From the NCBI GenBank assembly GCA_026126105.1, contig JAHCJV010000001.1, positions 151,448 through 215,447 of the forward strand: a stretch of 64,000 nt of DNA. The letters run 5' to 3'. The stretch comes from Enhydrobacter sp. (GTDB lineage: Bacteria; Pseudomonadota; Alphaproteobacteria; Reyranellales; Reyranellaceae). Under the pieces are notes generated by a model. It saw nothing but the letters and a program-made list of their open reading frames with translations. It did not search any database and was not told where the DNA came from. Positions 1 to 8,894 of the stretch are shown here, piece by piece (positions within the stretch are counted from its first letter, which is position 1; each line of letters opens with the position of its first letter). The translations under genes and the position numbers were made by a program.

Positions 1-22
1 CTAGCGCGAAGGACCTCGACCG

Positions 23-898
23 ATGGCACACGGCATAAGTCACCGCAGCTTTGTCAGCTATATCGACAAGAGCCGGGAGTACTACGAGGCCTCCGGCTAC
101 GAGCGGCCGTATCGTTGGCCACGCCATGAGGATGTCCCGTTTTCGCCGCTGGGCAAGCCGCTGACCCAATGTCGTATCGGCGTGGTCACGACGGCGGACC
201 GAGGCCCGAGCGGAGCTCCGCGCGCCACCAAGCTGTTCGCCGCACCGAACGGCGAGAGCGGGCATCTCTTTACCGAGAAGTCATGGGACCACGAAGCGAC
301 CCACACCGACGACCCGGAAACCTATTTGCCCCTGGCGCGTCTTGCCGAACACGTCGAGGCCGGACATGTGGGGTCGCTGAGCCCGAGATTCTACGGAGTC
401 CCGACGGACTACAGCCAACGGCTGACGGTTGAAGAGGACGCCCCTCGCGTCGAAGCATGGATGCGCGAGGACGGCGTTGATATCGCCCTTCTCGTTCCAC
501 TTTGACCCGTCTGCCACCAGACCGTGAGTCTGGCAGCGCGGCATCTGGAGGGGGTGGGTATTCCGACGGTAATCGTCGGCTCGGCCCGGGATATCGTCGA
601 GGAGTGCGGCGTGCCGCGCTTCCTGTTCGTGGATTTTCCCCTCGGCAATCCCTGCGGCAAGCCCTGGGACGTGGACATGCAGTATGGGATCGTCGGTGGC
701 GCGCTGGAACTCCTGGAGCGGGCGTGGGCGCCACGGACGACCGTGCAACGGCCGGAAACCTGGGCGCTCGGCGAAGCCGACGAACGGTGGCGCAAGCGAT
801 ACATGTGGGTGGGTGACGAAAACCGCGAGGCGTTGGCGCAAGCCGGAAAAGCCCGGCGGCGGGCGCGAGCCGCTCATCGGCAGGGAGGCCGCGAGTAG
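23..898 (+). CDS. Selenocysteine-containing GrdB/PrdB-family reductase-like protein (in-frame TGA = Sec161)
   Basis: Two abutting reading frames (23-505 and 506-898) are in the same phase and separated only by a TGA at 503-505. Read through, they give one 291-residue protein of the glycine/betaine/sarcosine/D-proline reductase selenoprotein B family. The first part carries the typical MAHGISHRSFVSYIDKSREY start and the second the DIVEECGVPRFLFVDFPLGNPCG block. The TGA is where I recall non-selenium homologs having Cys, in ALLVP-x-(C)PVCHQ, so reading it as Sec gives a UxxC redox motif at residues 161-164. A SECIS-like hairpin follows immediately (511-536). AAGGA at 9-13 serves the ATG at 23. 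Family members in aerobes have no established substrate; a thiol/selenol redox role is inferred. A simple nonsense mutation is the alternative, but the intact downstream frame and hairpin argue against it. Confidence 0.85.
503..536 (+). promoter_or_regulatory. UGA(Sec) codon plus bacterial SECIS-like stem-loop
   Basis: The TGA at 503-505 is followed by CTG(511-513), a CCA bulge (514-516), CCAGAC(517-522), loop CGTGA(523-527), GTCTGG(528-533) and CAG(534-536). That is a perfect 6-bp upper stem plus a 3-bp lower stem. The loop G at 524 lies 19 nt after the last base of the TGA, in the range expected for bacterial SECIS elements recognised by SelB. The hairpin lies wholly inside coding sequence, as in bacterial selenoprotein mRNAs. 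No energy calculation was run. Confidence 0.75.
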
Positions 899-953
899 AC
901 CGCTCACGCGACGGGGTTGCCATCAACGGTGGCGGCCGAAGACGACGTGCGTG

Positions 954-2204
954 TCAGACGAAGCTCGGCCTCGCCCTCAGCGTCTCGCGATCGAAACCGG
1001 CGATCTTCTTGTAGCGGTCGGAAATCGCCTGCAGCTCCTCGGCCGAGATCACGTCCTCGATGCGCTCGAACCGCTTGCCGCCGGAGCGCTGCCAGACCTC
1101 GCGCAGGATCGAGTCGGGCGGGTCGGTCCGGTTGGTGAGCACGACCCTGGCGGTCGCGGGATTTCGCACGGCCTCATAGGCAAGCAGGGCCTCCGGCGTT
1201 GCCCCGTGCTCCCTGATCCGGCCGGTGAGGAAGCGCGCATCGACGATCGCCTGGCCCGCGCCGTTCGAGCCGCGCGGATACATCGGATGGGCGGCATCGC
1301 CGAGCAAAGTCAGTCGGCCGAAGCTCCAGCGCTCCAGCGGATCGCGGTCGACCATCGGATATTCGAGGATCTCCTCGGTGCTCTCGATCATGGCGGTGAT
1401 GTCGAGGAAGTCGAATGTCAGGCCGGCGAAGGCGGGCATCATGTCCGCCAGCCGCCCGCGGCCGGTCCAATCCTGGCGCACCGCTTCGGGTTGCTCGATC
1501 TCGGCGACCCAGTTGATCAGCTGCTTGCCGTCGGTCTCTGGCGTGCCGGGGCGGATGGGATAGATCACCGTCTTGCCGACGGTCATCCAGCCGGTCGAGA
1601 TCATGGTGGCGCCCCCGAGGAAGGCCGGCCACCGCGCCACGCCGCGCCACATGTTGACGCCGGAATATTGCGGCGGGCCCTGGTCGGGGAAGAGTTGCAA
1701 TCGCACCGCCGAATGGATGCCGTCGCAGCCGATCGCGACATTGCCGTGCTGGAAATGCCCGTTGTCGAAATGCAGGGTCACGCGCGACGGGTTCTGGTCG
1801 ACGCGGATGCAGCGATGGCCGAGCCGGACGGCGTCCGCGCCGAGTCGCTCGCGCACCGCCTCGAGCATCACCCGATGCAGATCGGCGCGATGGACCGAGA
1901 GCTGCGGCCAGTCGTAGCCGGCATAGCGGCCGCGCGGCTCCTTGAAAATGAACTGGCCGTCGCGGCTGTAGAAAGCGAGCTCGCGGGTCTCGATGCCCCT
2001 CGTCGCGAGCGCCTCGGCGAGGCCCAGCTCGCTCAGCTCGCGCATCGCATGCGGCAGGAGGTTGATGCCGACACCGAGCGGAAGGACCTCGGCCGCCGCC
2101 TCGAACACGCGGCAGGAGATGCCGGCCTGATGACAGCTGAGCGCGAGGGCCAGCCCGCCGATGCCGCCGCCGACAATCAGCACATCGGGCGTGGACGCGG
2201 TCAT
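954..2204 (-). CDS. FAD-dependent monooxygenase (UbiH / aromatic hydroxylase-like)
   Basis: This 416-residue class A flavoprotein monooxygenase has an N-terminal Rossmann dinucleotide motif, VGGGIGG (residues 11-17). The central GCDGIHSAVR (about 160) is the DG motif, and LLGDAAHPMYPRGSNGAGQA (about 300) is the GD/ribityl-binding motif. Such enzymes hydroxylate aromatic or related rings using NAD(P)H and O2. The substrate cannot be read from sequence; salicylate or hydroxynicotinate hydroxylase-like enzymes are the nearest type. The start overlaps the stop of the upstream TctC gene as ATGA, so the two are almost certainly co-transcribed and translationally coupled. This suggests uptake and oxidation of an organic acid. 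Confidence 0.85.
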   Translation of the reverse strand: MTASTPDVLIVGGGIGGLALALSCHQAGISCRVFEAAAEVLPLGVGINLLPHAMRELSELGLAEALATRGIETRELAFYSRDGQFIFKEPRGRYAGYDWPQLSVHRADLHRVMLEAVRERLGADAVRLGHRCIRVDQNPSRVTLHFDNGHFQHGNVAIGCDGIHSAVRLQLFPDQGPPQYSGVNMWRGVARWPAFLGGATMISTGWMTVGKTVIYPIRPGTPETDGKQLINWVAEIEQPEAVRQDWTGRGRLADMMPAFAGLTFDFLDITAMIESTEEILEYPMVDRDPLERWSFGRLTLLGDAAHPMYPRGSNGAGQAIVDARFLTGRIREHGATPEALLAYEAVRNPATARVVLTNRTDPPDSILREVWQRSGGKRFERIEDVISAEELQAISDRYKKIAGFDRETLRARPSFV

Positions 2205-3157
2205 TCGGCTGAGATCCCGCGGCTGGCGACGACTTCGGCCCAGCGCTTGCGATCGCGCACCACGATCGCCTGCAAGGCGTCGGGCGTCGAGGTGGTCGGC
2301 ACCAAGCCCTGGGCCTCGAAGACGGCCCTGGCGTCGGCGCTGCCCAAAATGTTCGCGACCTCTCGATTAAGGCGCTCGACCAGCGGCGTGGGCGTCGCCT
2401 TGGGCACGAACAGGCCGTACCACATGTCGACATCGGCGCCGACCAGCCCCGTCTCGATCAGCGTCGGGACGTCGGGCAGCTGCTGCAGGCGCCGGGGGCT
2501 GCCGGCGGCGACCGCCTTGAGCTTGCCGGCGCGAATGTACTGTGCGGAGACATGGACCGGCAGGAACATAAAGCCGATCTGGCCGCCCAGCAGGTCCTGC
2601 ACCGCGCCGGCCGTTCCTTTGTACGGCACATGCAGCAGCTCGATGCCGCTCGCCTGCTCGACCAGCGCCATCGACAGGTGATGCGGCGTTCCGATTCCGG
2701 GACTGCCGTAGGTCAGCGTGCGCGGGCTGGCCTTGGCGGCGGCGATCAGCGCATCCAGCGTATTGGCCGTCTGCGCGGGATTGGCCACCAGCACGAGCGA
2801 GCCCCAGGCGGTCAGGCTGATCGGCGTGAAGTCGGTCGCGGGATCGTAGGGCAGGTTCTTGAACAGGCTGGCATTCATGACCAGCGTGTTGACCGTGGAC
2901 ATGAGGGTCAGCCCGTCGGGCTTGGCGCGCGCGACCTGCTGGCTGCCGATATTGCCCGACGCGCCAGCGACATTGTCGACGACGACCGGCTGGCCGAGCC
3001 TGGGAGACAGTCTCTCCGCCACGAAGCGGGCGATGATGTCGGGGCCGGTGCCCGGCGTGAAGGGTACGACGATGCGCACCGGCTGGTCGGGCCAGGCGAA
3101 GGCAGCTGGCGCCGCCAGGACACCCGCGGCGAACGGCAGGAAGGAACGTCGATACAT
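2201..3157 (-). CDS. Bug-family (TctC) periplasmic substrate-binding protein
   Basis: This is a 318-residue tripartite tricarboxylate transporter receptor. It has a signal peptide (MYRRSFLPFAAGVLAAPAAFA) followed by the family pattern WPDQPVRIVVPFTPGTGPDIIAR. Later blocks GTPHHLSMALVEQASGIELLHVPYKG and DVPTLIETG are also typical. Bug proteins bind carboxylates or other small organic molecules in the periplasm. No TctA/TctB membrane partners lie in the window, which is common for orphan Bug genes in proteobacteria. The downstream gene encodes an FAD monooxygenase overlapping by 4 nt, so the ligand may be that enzyme's substrate (inference). Confidence 0.9.
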   Translation of the reverse strand: MYRRSFLPFAAGVLAAPAAFAWPDQPVRIVVPFTPGTGPDIIARFVAERLSPRLGQPVVVDNVAGASGNIGSQQVARAKPDGLTLMSTVNTLVMNASLFKNLPYDPATDFTPISLTAWGSLVLVANPAQTANTLDALIAAAKASPRTLTYGSPGIGTPHHLSMALVEQASGIELLHVPYKGTAGAVQDLLGGQIGFMFLPVHVSAQYIRAGKLKAVAAGSPRRLQQLPDVPTLIETGLVGADVDMWYGLFVPKATPTPLVERLNREVANILGSADARAVFEAQGLVPTTSTPDALQAIVVRDRKRWAEVVASRGISAE

Positions 3158-3261
3158 GCGCGATATTCAATCAGTCGGCTCGCCAACCGTCGATACAACT
3201 TATACGTGTTTTACTAACGCAGAAACCGTTCTATGATTGTTCCTGCTACATAGGAGGGATC

Positions 3262-4839
3262 ATGCAGGCACGGGTACAGACGGTAGCATTTCAGGGTGTC
3301 GATGTGGTGCCGGTCGATGTGCAGGTGATGATCGCGCCCGGCAATATCGGCTTTCCCATCGTCGGGCTGGCCGACAAGGCCGTCGGCGAGAGCCGCGAGC
3401 GCGTGCGCGCGGCGCTGCGCGCGCTGGGGCTGGCGCTGCCGCCGCAGCGCATCGCGGTCAACCTTTCGCCCGCCGATCTGGCCAAGGAAGGCAGCCACTA
3501 CGACCTTCCGATCGCCTTGGCGCTGCTGGCGGCCATGGGGGTGATCGCCAGGGAGAGTCTGTCCGGCATGATCGCGCTCGGCGAGCTGGCGCTCGACGGC
3601 TCGCTGTCACGGGTGCCGGGCGTTCTGCCAGCCGCGCTCTACGCTTCGCAGAACGGCCGCGGCGTGATCTGCCCCGCGGCGTGCGGCGGCGAGGCGGCGT
3701 GGGCAGGGGAGCATGTCGAGATCGTGGCTGCTCCGTCGCTGCTCGCGCTGATCAATCATGTGCGTGGCCAGCAGAGTTTGCCGCGGCCGCAGTACGTGGC
3801 CGCGGACGACACCGGCACCTATCCGGACCTCGTGGACATCAAGGGCCAGGAGACGGCCAAGCGTGTGCTCGAGGTCGCGGCGGCGGGCGGTCATAACCTG
3901 CTGATGATCGGTCCGCCAGGCTCCGGCAAGTCGATGCTGGCCGCGCGGCTGCCCGGCCTGCTGCCGCCGCTCGAAGCGGACGAGGCGCTCGAGGCCACCA
4001 TGGTGCGCTCCCTGGCGGGCGAAACCGGCGACGGCAAGCTCTCGCTGCGCCGCAGCTTCCGCGATCCGCATCATTCGGCGACCTTGCAGGCCCTGGTCGG
4101 CGGCGGCCACCGCGCGCGGCCGGGAGAAGTGTCGCTCGCGCACCATGGGGTGCTCTTTCTGGACGAGTTGCCCGAGTTCAACAGGACCACCCTCGAGGCA
4201 TTGCGGCAGCCGATGGAGACCGGCCGCGTAACCGTGGCACGGGCCAATGCGCATGTGACCTACCCGGCCCGATTTCAGATGGTCGCCGCGATGAACCCCT
4301 GTCGCTGCGGGCAGACCTGCCGGCGCGGCCCGCGCTGCGCGATCGAGTATCAGGGCAAGCTGTCGGGTCCGCTGCTCGATCGTATTGATCTCTGTATCGA
4401 CGTGCCTCGGGTCGAGGCTGCCGATCTCGCTTTGCCGCCCCCGGCCGAACGTTCCGCCGACGTTGCCGCGCGCGTGGCAGCGGCCCGGGCTGTCCAGCGC
4501 GAACGGCTGGCGAAACTTCAGTCCACGCTCACGGAGGTCGAACCGGAGCCCAGTGCCGGGCTGCTGTCAGACTGGGCACGCGGATGGTCGAAGCCACGCT
4601 GCAACGCGGACACGGACGGCAAGCTCCTGGCCGCGATCGCGGAGCCCGATGCCGAAGGCCGCGCGCTGCTGACGCGCGCCGCCGAACGGCTCGGTCTGTC
4701 GGCCCGCGCCTGGCACCGCACCTTGCGGGTCGCGCGCACGCTCGCCGACCTCGACGGCTCCGATCCGGTGCGGCGCCTGCACATTGCCGAGGCGCTGAGC
4801 TATCGTCGGCAGGAGCCGCGAAACGCGCTCGCGGCATGA
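3262..4839 (+). CDS. comM: YifB/ComM-family Mg-chelatase-like AAA+ ATPase
   Basis: This 525-residue protein has an N-terminal ChlI-type fold (QTVAFQGVDVVPVDVQVMI). The AAA+ core carries Walker A GPPGSGKS (217-224) and Walker B VLFLDELPEF (about 296). A cysteine cluster, NPCRCGQTCRRGPRC, lies near 345-360, and a Mg-chelatase C-terminal helical domain follows. In naturally transformable bacteria, ComM is a helicase that promotes branch migration during DNA integration. Its role in most alphaproteobacteria is untested. An AGGAGGG ribosome-binding site lies about 5 nt before the ATG. It is divergent from the TctC gene across a 104-nt spacer and appears monocistronic. Confidence 0.92.
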   Translation: MQARVQTVAFQGVDVVPVDVQVMIAPGNIGFPIVGLADKAVGESRERVRAALRALGLALPPQRIAVNLSPADLAKEGSHYDLPIALALLAAMGVIARESLSGMIALGELALDGSLSRVPGVLPAALYASQNGRGVICPAACGGEAAWAGEHVEIVAAPSLLALINHVRGQQSLPRPQYVAADDTGTYPDLVDIKGQETAKRVLEVAAAGGHNLLMIGPPGSGKSMLAARLPGLLPPLEADEALEATMVRSLAGETGDGKLSLRRSFRDPHHSATLQALVGGGHRARPGEVSLAHHGVLFLDELPEFNRTTLEALRQPMETGRVTVARANAHVTYPARFQMVAAMNPCRCGQTCRRGPRCAIEYQGKLSGPLLDRIDLCIDVPRVEAADLALPPPAERSADVAARVAAARAVQRERLAKLQSTLTEVEPEPSAGLLSDWARGWSKPRCNADTDGKLLAAIAEPDAEGRALLTRAAERLGLSARAWHRTLRVARTLADLDGSDPVRRLHIAEALSYRRQEPRNALAA

Positions 4840-4961
4840 GCTGACGTCATCCGGGGCCGCCGCTTCACCGATTTTCCGGCCGCATTCACCGAGTGGGAGT
4901 ACCCAGGGGCGCCTGGCGTGAGATATCGCAGGGCGCGAGAAACGCTGTGAGGAGCGAGACG

Positions 4962-7900
4962 ATGGCCAGCGTCGACTACGTCGTGACGGACAATTGGGGT
5001 GCAGGCTTCGTCGCCAGCATGACAGTCGGGGGCGGAAGCGAGGCGCTGCACGGCTGGACCGTCGAGTTCGACGCCGCGTTCGGCATTTCCAGCATCTGGG
5101 GCGCGGTGATCCTCAGCCACGTCGGCAATCACTACGTGATCGGCAATCTGCCCTGGAACTTCGATGTAGCGCCTGGGGGCAGCACGTCGTTTGGGTTCCA
5201 AGCCGCTCCTGGCCCAAGCGGTACGACGGCCACCGGCTTTGCCGTCAACGGCACTGCCGTGGGGGAGAACCCCAGCCCCACGCTCTCCGCCGGCGATGCG
5301 ACAGTCAGCGAAGGTAACAGCGGAACCCGAGACCTCGCCTTCACCGTCGCGCTCTCTTCGGCCGCGACGAACCCAATCACCGTCGCCTACACGACCGCCA
5401 ACGGCACGGCGATGGCCGGCTCGGACTACACCGCCCGGTCTGGTACGCTCACTTTTGCGGCCGGCGAGACCTCGAAGGTCGTCCGGGTGTCCGTTCTGGG
5501 CGACAAGACGGTCGAACCCGATGAGACGCTCTCCCTCACCCTGTCCTCGCCCAGCGGCGCCACGATCACGCGCGGCACGGCGACCGGAACCGTCGTCAAC
5601 GACGATGCAGCGCTCCCCACGATCAGCATCGGCGACGCGCGGTTCGCCGAGGGCAATGCAGGGACCTCGGGCAAGGGCAAGTTCACGGTCACGCTGTCGC
5701 AAGCGTCGACCTCACCCGTTACCGTGAAATTCTCCACGAAGGATGGCAGTGCGACGGCCGGTAGCGACTATGTCGGAAGAACTGGGACTCTGACGTTCGC
5801 CGCCGGGGAAACCACCAAGACGATCAAGATCGCCGCAATTGGTGACTCTGTCGTCGAGCCCGACGAAAGCTTCCGCGTCATTCTGTCAAATGCCGCCGGT
5901 GCCACGCTGCTCGACGGCAAAGGCGCGGGCATCATTACCAACGACGATCGGGCTGCGTCGCCCGTACTCCGCATCAGCGACTCTGGCTTTGCGGAAGGAA
6001 GCGCCACGGCTCCCGGCCGAGGCACCTTCACGGTAACGCTTTCGGCGCCGTCCGCGTCGCCGGTCACTGTGGACTTCGCCACCCCTGACGGGACCGCGAT
6101 CGCCGGCAGCGACTATTCGGCGCGAAGCGGTACGCTCACCTTTGCCGCGGGGGAGACGACCAAGACCATCAAGATCGCCGCGATCGGTGATTCCGTCGCC
6201 GAGGCCGACGAGCGCTTCACTGTCAGGCTGTCGAATGCGGTCGGCGCGACGATCGCCGACGGCAAGGGTGTCGGAACCATCATCAACGACGACGTGCCGA
6301 CGCTCAAGATTGGCGACGCCTCCGTGGTCGAAGGGGATCCCGGCTCCGGCGGCACCCCCGGCTGGCTCAGCACCTCGGGGAACCAGATCGTCGATGCGTC
6401 CGGCAATTCCGTGCAGATCGCGGGCGTGAACTGGTTCGGCTTCGAATCCTCCAACCTGGCGCCGCACGGGTTGTGGACGCGCGGTTACAAGGACATGATG
6501 AAGCAGATGGTGGAGCTCGGCTTCAACACCATTCGGCTGCCCTTCTCGAGCGAGATGCTGCATACGACGGCGGCGCCCAACGGCATCGACTTCTCGAAGA
6601 ATCCCGACCTTCAGGGCCTGTCGGCGCTGCAGATCATGGACAAGATCGTCGACTACGCCGGCCAGGTCGGGCTCAAGATCATCCTCGACCACCATCGTAG
6701 CGACTCGGGCGCGGGCACTTCGGGCAATGGGCTGTGGTACGACTCCCAGCACAGCCACGCGGAGTGGATTTCCGATTGGGAGATGCTCGCAGCGCGCTAT
6801 GCGAGCAAGCCGCAGGTGATCGGCGCCGACTTGCACAACGAGCCCTACAACGGAACCTGGGGCGGCGGCGGGCCGAATGACTGGGCAGCGGCGGCAGAGC
6901 AGGCCGGGAACGCCATCGGCGACGTCAATCCCGACTGGCTGATCTTCGTCGAGGGCGTCGGTACCTATGGAGGCCAGAACTACTGGTGGGGCGGCAACCT
7001 GATGGGCGTCAGGGACCGCCCGATCCAGCTCGACGTGGCCAACAAGCTGGTCTACTCGGCGCACGATTATCCCAACTCGATCTATCCGCAGCCCTGGTTC
7101 CAGGGCTCGGACTTCCCGGCGAACCTGCCGGCCAAATTCGACCAGATGTGGGGCTACATCTACAAGGAGAACATCGCACCGGTTTACATCGGCGAGTTCG
7201 GTTCCAAGCTCACCGATCCCAAGGACGCGCCGTGGCTGGAGGCAATCACCTCCTATCTCGGCGGCGATCTCGACAACAACGGCACCCGCGACATTCCGGC
7301 CGGCGACAAGGGTGTCAGCTGGACCTTTTGGTCATGGAATCCGAATTCCGGCGACACGGGCGGCATCCTGAAGGACGACTGGACCGGCGTGAACCACAAC
7401 AAGCTCGACTACCTGAAACCGATCGAGTTCGACTTCGACGATGCCGGCGGCGGCACGGCACATGCCGACTTTGCGCTCACCCTCTCGGCACCGGCAACGA
7501 GTCCGGTAACGGTCGAGTTCCACACTGTAGCGGGTGAGGCCACGAGCGCCGACTTCACCCCCGTCAGTGGCTCCGTGACGTTCGCCGCGGGCGAGCAGAG
7601 CAAGACGATCTCCATCCCGATCATCGCCGACCTGATCGACGAAGCCGACGAGCACTTCACCGTCGTTCTGACCAACGCCTCGGGCGCCACGATCTCGCGC
7701 GCGACTGGTACGGCCACCATCGTCGATGACGACGGCGGAAGTGCCGCAGCGGTCGCCGTCGGCCAGACCTACGAGCCCGACAACGCATTCGCCTCCGGGG
7801 TGCTTACGGTCGCCGATGCGCAGGCGGTCGCGAGCTCGGCCGAAGCAGATCCGACCATCTTGAGGCTGTCGATGTGGCCTGTGGAGGGCGACAACGGCGC

Positions 7901-8000
7901 TGCAATCGGAGCACTCCACGGCTCGCCCGATTCGAGCGGCGCAACTCCGACTACTTCCGAGTTCACCGCCATCCTGCACCACGTAAACGTAATGCCTTGA
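4962..8000 (+). CDS. Modular GH5 endoglucanase: CBM2, Calx-beta repeats, GH5 nested in a Calx-beta domain
   Basis: The protein is 1012 residues long. Residues about 3-95 resemble a CBM2 cellulose-binding module (VDYVVTDNWGAGFVASMTV). Three Calx-beta domains follow (about 105-210, 218-328, 331-444), each ending in a NDD-type motif. A fourth starts at about 446 (DASVVEGDPGSGGT), is interrupted by a GH5 domain (about 465-823), and resumes at AHADFALTLSAP (about 826-924). The GH5 part closely resembles Acidothermus E1 endoglucanase: NWFGFES, DLHNEPYNG (acid/base Glu627), VYIGEFGS (nucleophile Glu745) and TFWSWNPNSGDTGGILKDDW. Residues 925-1012 are unrecognised. An AGGAG at 4950-4954 supports this ATG over the upstream GTG at 4893. 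No Sec signal peptide or RTX repeats are visible, so the export route is unknown. Confidence 0.88.
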   Translation: MASVDYVVTDNWGAGFVASMTVGGGSEALHGWTVEFDAAFGISSIWGAVILSHVGNHYVIGNLPWNFDVAPGGSTSFGFQAAPGPSGTTATGFAVNGTAVGENPSPTLSAGDATVSEGNSGTRDLAFTVALSSAATNPITVAYTTANGTAMAGSDYTARSGTLTFAAGETSKVVRVSVLGDKTVEPDETLSLTLSSPSGATITRGTATGTVVNDDAALPTISIGDARFAEGNAGTSGKGKFTVTLSQASTSPVTVKFSTKDGSATAGSDYVGRTGTLTFAAGETTKTIKIAAIGDSVVEPDESFRVILSNAAGATLLDGKGAGIITNDDRAASPVLRISDSGFAEGSATAPGRGTFTVTLSAPSASPVTVDFATPDGTAIAGSDYSARSGTLTFAAGETTKTIKIAAIGDSVAEADERFTVRLSNAVGATIADGKGVGTIINDDVPTLKIGDASVVEGDPGSGGTPGWLSTSGNQIVDASGNSVQIAGVNWFGFESSNLAPHGLWTRGYKDMMKQMVELGFNTIRLPFSSEMLHTTAAPNGIDFSKNPDLQGLSALQIMDKIVDYAGQVGLKIILDHHRSDSGAGTSGNGLWYDSQHSHAEWISDWEMLAARYASKPQVIGADLHNEPYNGTWGGGGPNDWAAAAEQAGNAIGDVNPDWLIFVEGVGTYGGQNYWWGGNLMGVRDRPIQLDVANKLVYSAHDYPNSIYPQPWFQGSDFPANLPAKFDQMWGYIYKENIAPVYIGEFGSKLTDPKDAPWLEAITSYLGGDLDNNGTRDIPAGDKGVSWTFWSWNPNSGDTGGILKDDWTGVNHNKLDYLKPIEFDFDDAGGGTAHADFALTLSAPATSPVTVEFHTVAGEATSADFTPVSGSVTFAAGEQSKTISIPIIADLIDEADEHFTVVLTNASGATISRATGTATIVDDDGGSAAAVAVGQTYEPDNAFASGVLTVADAQAVASSAEADPTILRLSMWPVEGDNGAAIGALHGSPDSSGATPTTSEFTAILHHVNVMP

Positions 8001-8074
8001 CGGGACGGACGTACCGGCGCACCTGCGACCAGGGCAGAATACCGCTGGCACGGATTCTGCTGCCGGAGGGGCTC

Positions 8075-8881
8075 ATGACGACTTCAATCCGAGAGATCGA
8101 CGACGCGACGATCGCCGCCTACCAGGCCGACGGCGTCGTCCTGCTGCGCGGCGTCTTCGCCGATTGGGTCGAGCCGCTGCGTGCCGGCGTCGCCGCCCTG
8201 ATGGCCGATCCCAGCCCGCTCGAGCGCACCGTGAAGCCTGCGGACGGCTCGGCGCCGTTCTTCCAGGACCTCTGCAACTGGCAGCGCATTCCCGAGTTCA
8301 GATCGTTCGTGATGGACCCGCGCGGCGCGGCGATCGCCGCCGCCCTGATGCGTTCGCGCACCGCTCGCTTCTTCCATGACCACGTGCTCGTCAAGCAGGC
8401 CGGAACCAGCACGGTGACGCCGTGGCATCACGATCAGCCCTATTACTGCGTCGAGGGCCAGCAGAGCGTGAGCTTCTGGATCCCGCTGGATCCGGTGTCG
8501 CGCGACGTGGTGATGGAGTGCGTACGCGGCTCGCACCGCTGGGGCAAAGGGTTCCGGCCCATGCGCTTCAACGGTACGCGCCTGTATGCCGAGGACGATT
8601 TCGAGGAAATGCCCGACATGGAGGCGATGCGCCCGACGCTCGATCTTGCCGCCTGGGATATGGAGCCGGGCGACGCCATCGCCTTCAACTTTCGCACCTT
8701 GCATGCCGCGCCGGGCAACCCGGCGGGCACGTCGCGCCGCGTGTTCTCGGCGCGCTGGGTGGGCGACGACGCCGTCTTCGCCAAGCGCTCGGGCACGACC
8801 TCGCCGCCGTTCAAGGACCTCGCCTTCGAGGATGGCGCGCCCTTCGATGCCCCGATCTTCCCCGTCATCCACCGTTCCTAG
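8075..8881 (+). CDS. Phytanoyl-CoA dioxygenase (PhyH) family protein
   Basis: This 268-residue Fe(II)/2-oxoglutarate oxygenase has a candidate HxD iron motif in WHHDQPYYC (His118, Asp120) and a distal histidine in NFRTLHAAPGNP (about 211). The Arg that binds 2-oxoglutarate probably lies in the following SRRVFSARW. Start choice rests on GGAGGG at 8065-8070. It is followed 13 nt later by genes for an ABC importer, so it probably oxidises the imported compound or a product of it. The substrate is unknown: the family acts on phytanoyl-CoA, ectoine and many natural products. Confidence 0.85.
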   Translation: MTTSIREIDDATIAAYQADGVVLLRGVFADWVEPLRAGVAALMADPSPLERTVKPADGSAPFFQDLCNWQRIPEFRSFVMDPRGAAIAAALMRSRTARFFHDHVLVKQAGTSTVTPWHHDQPYYCVEGQQSVSFWIPLDPVSRDVVMECVRGSHRWGKGFRPMRFNGTRLYAEDDFEEMPDMEAMRPTLDLAAWDMEPGDAIAFNFRTLHAAPGNPAGTSRRVFSARWVGDDAVFAKRSGTTSPPFKDLAFEDGAPFDAPIFPVIHRS

Positions 8882-8894
8882 ACCAGGAGTTCCG

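Noticed and set aside
503..505. Reading the TGA as a premature stop and calling 23-898 a pseudogene
   Set aside because: The downstream frame is intact for 131 codons, continues the family alignment, and has a SECIS-like hairpin directly after the TGA.
684..2681. Plus-strand 665-codon open frame antisense to the FAD monooxygenase and TctC genes
   Set aside because: Arg/Gly/Ala-rich shadow of GC-rich coding DNA with no recognisable domain; the minus-strand genes have clear motifs.
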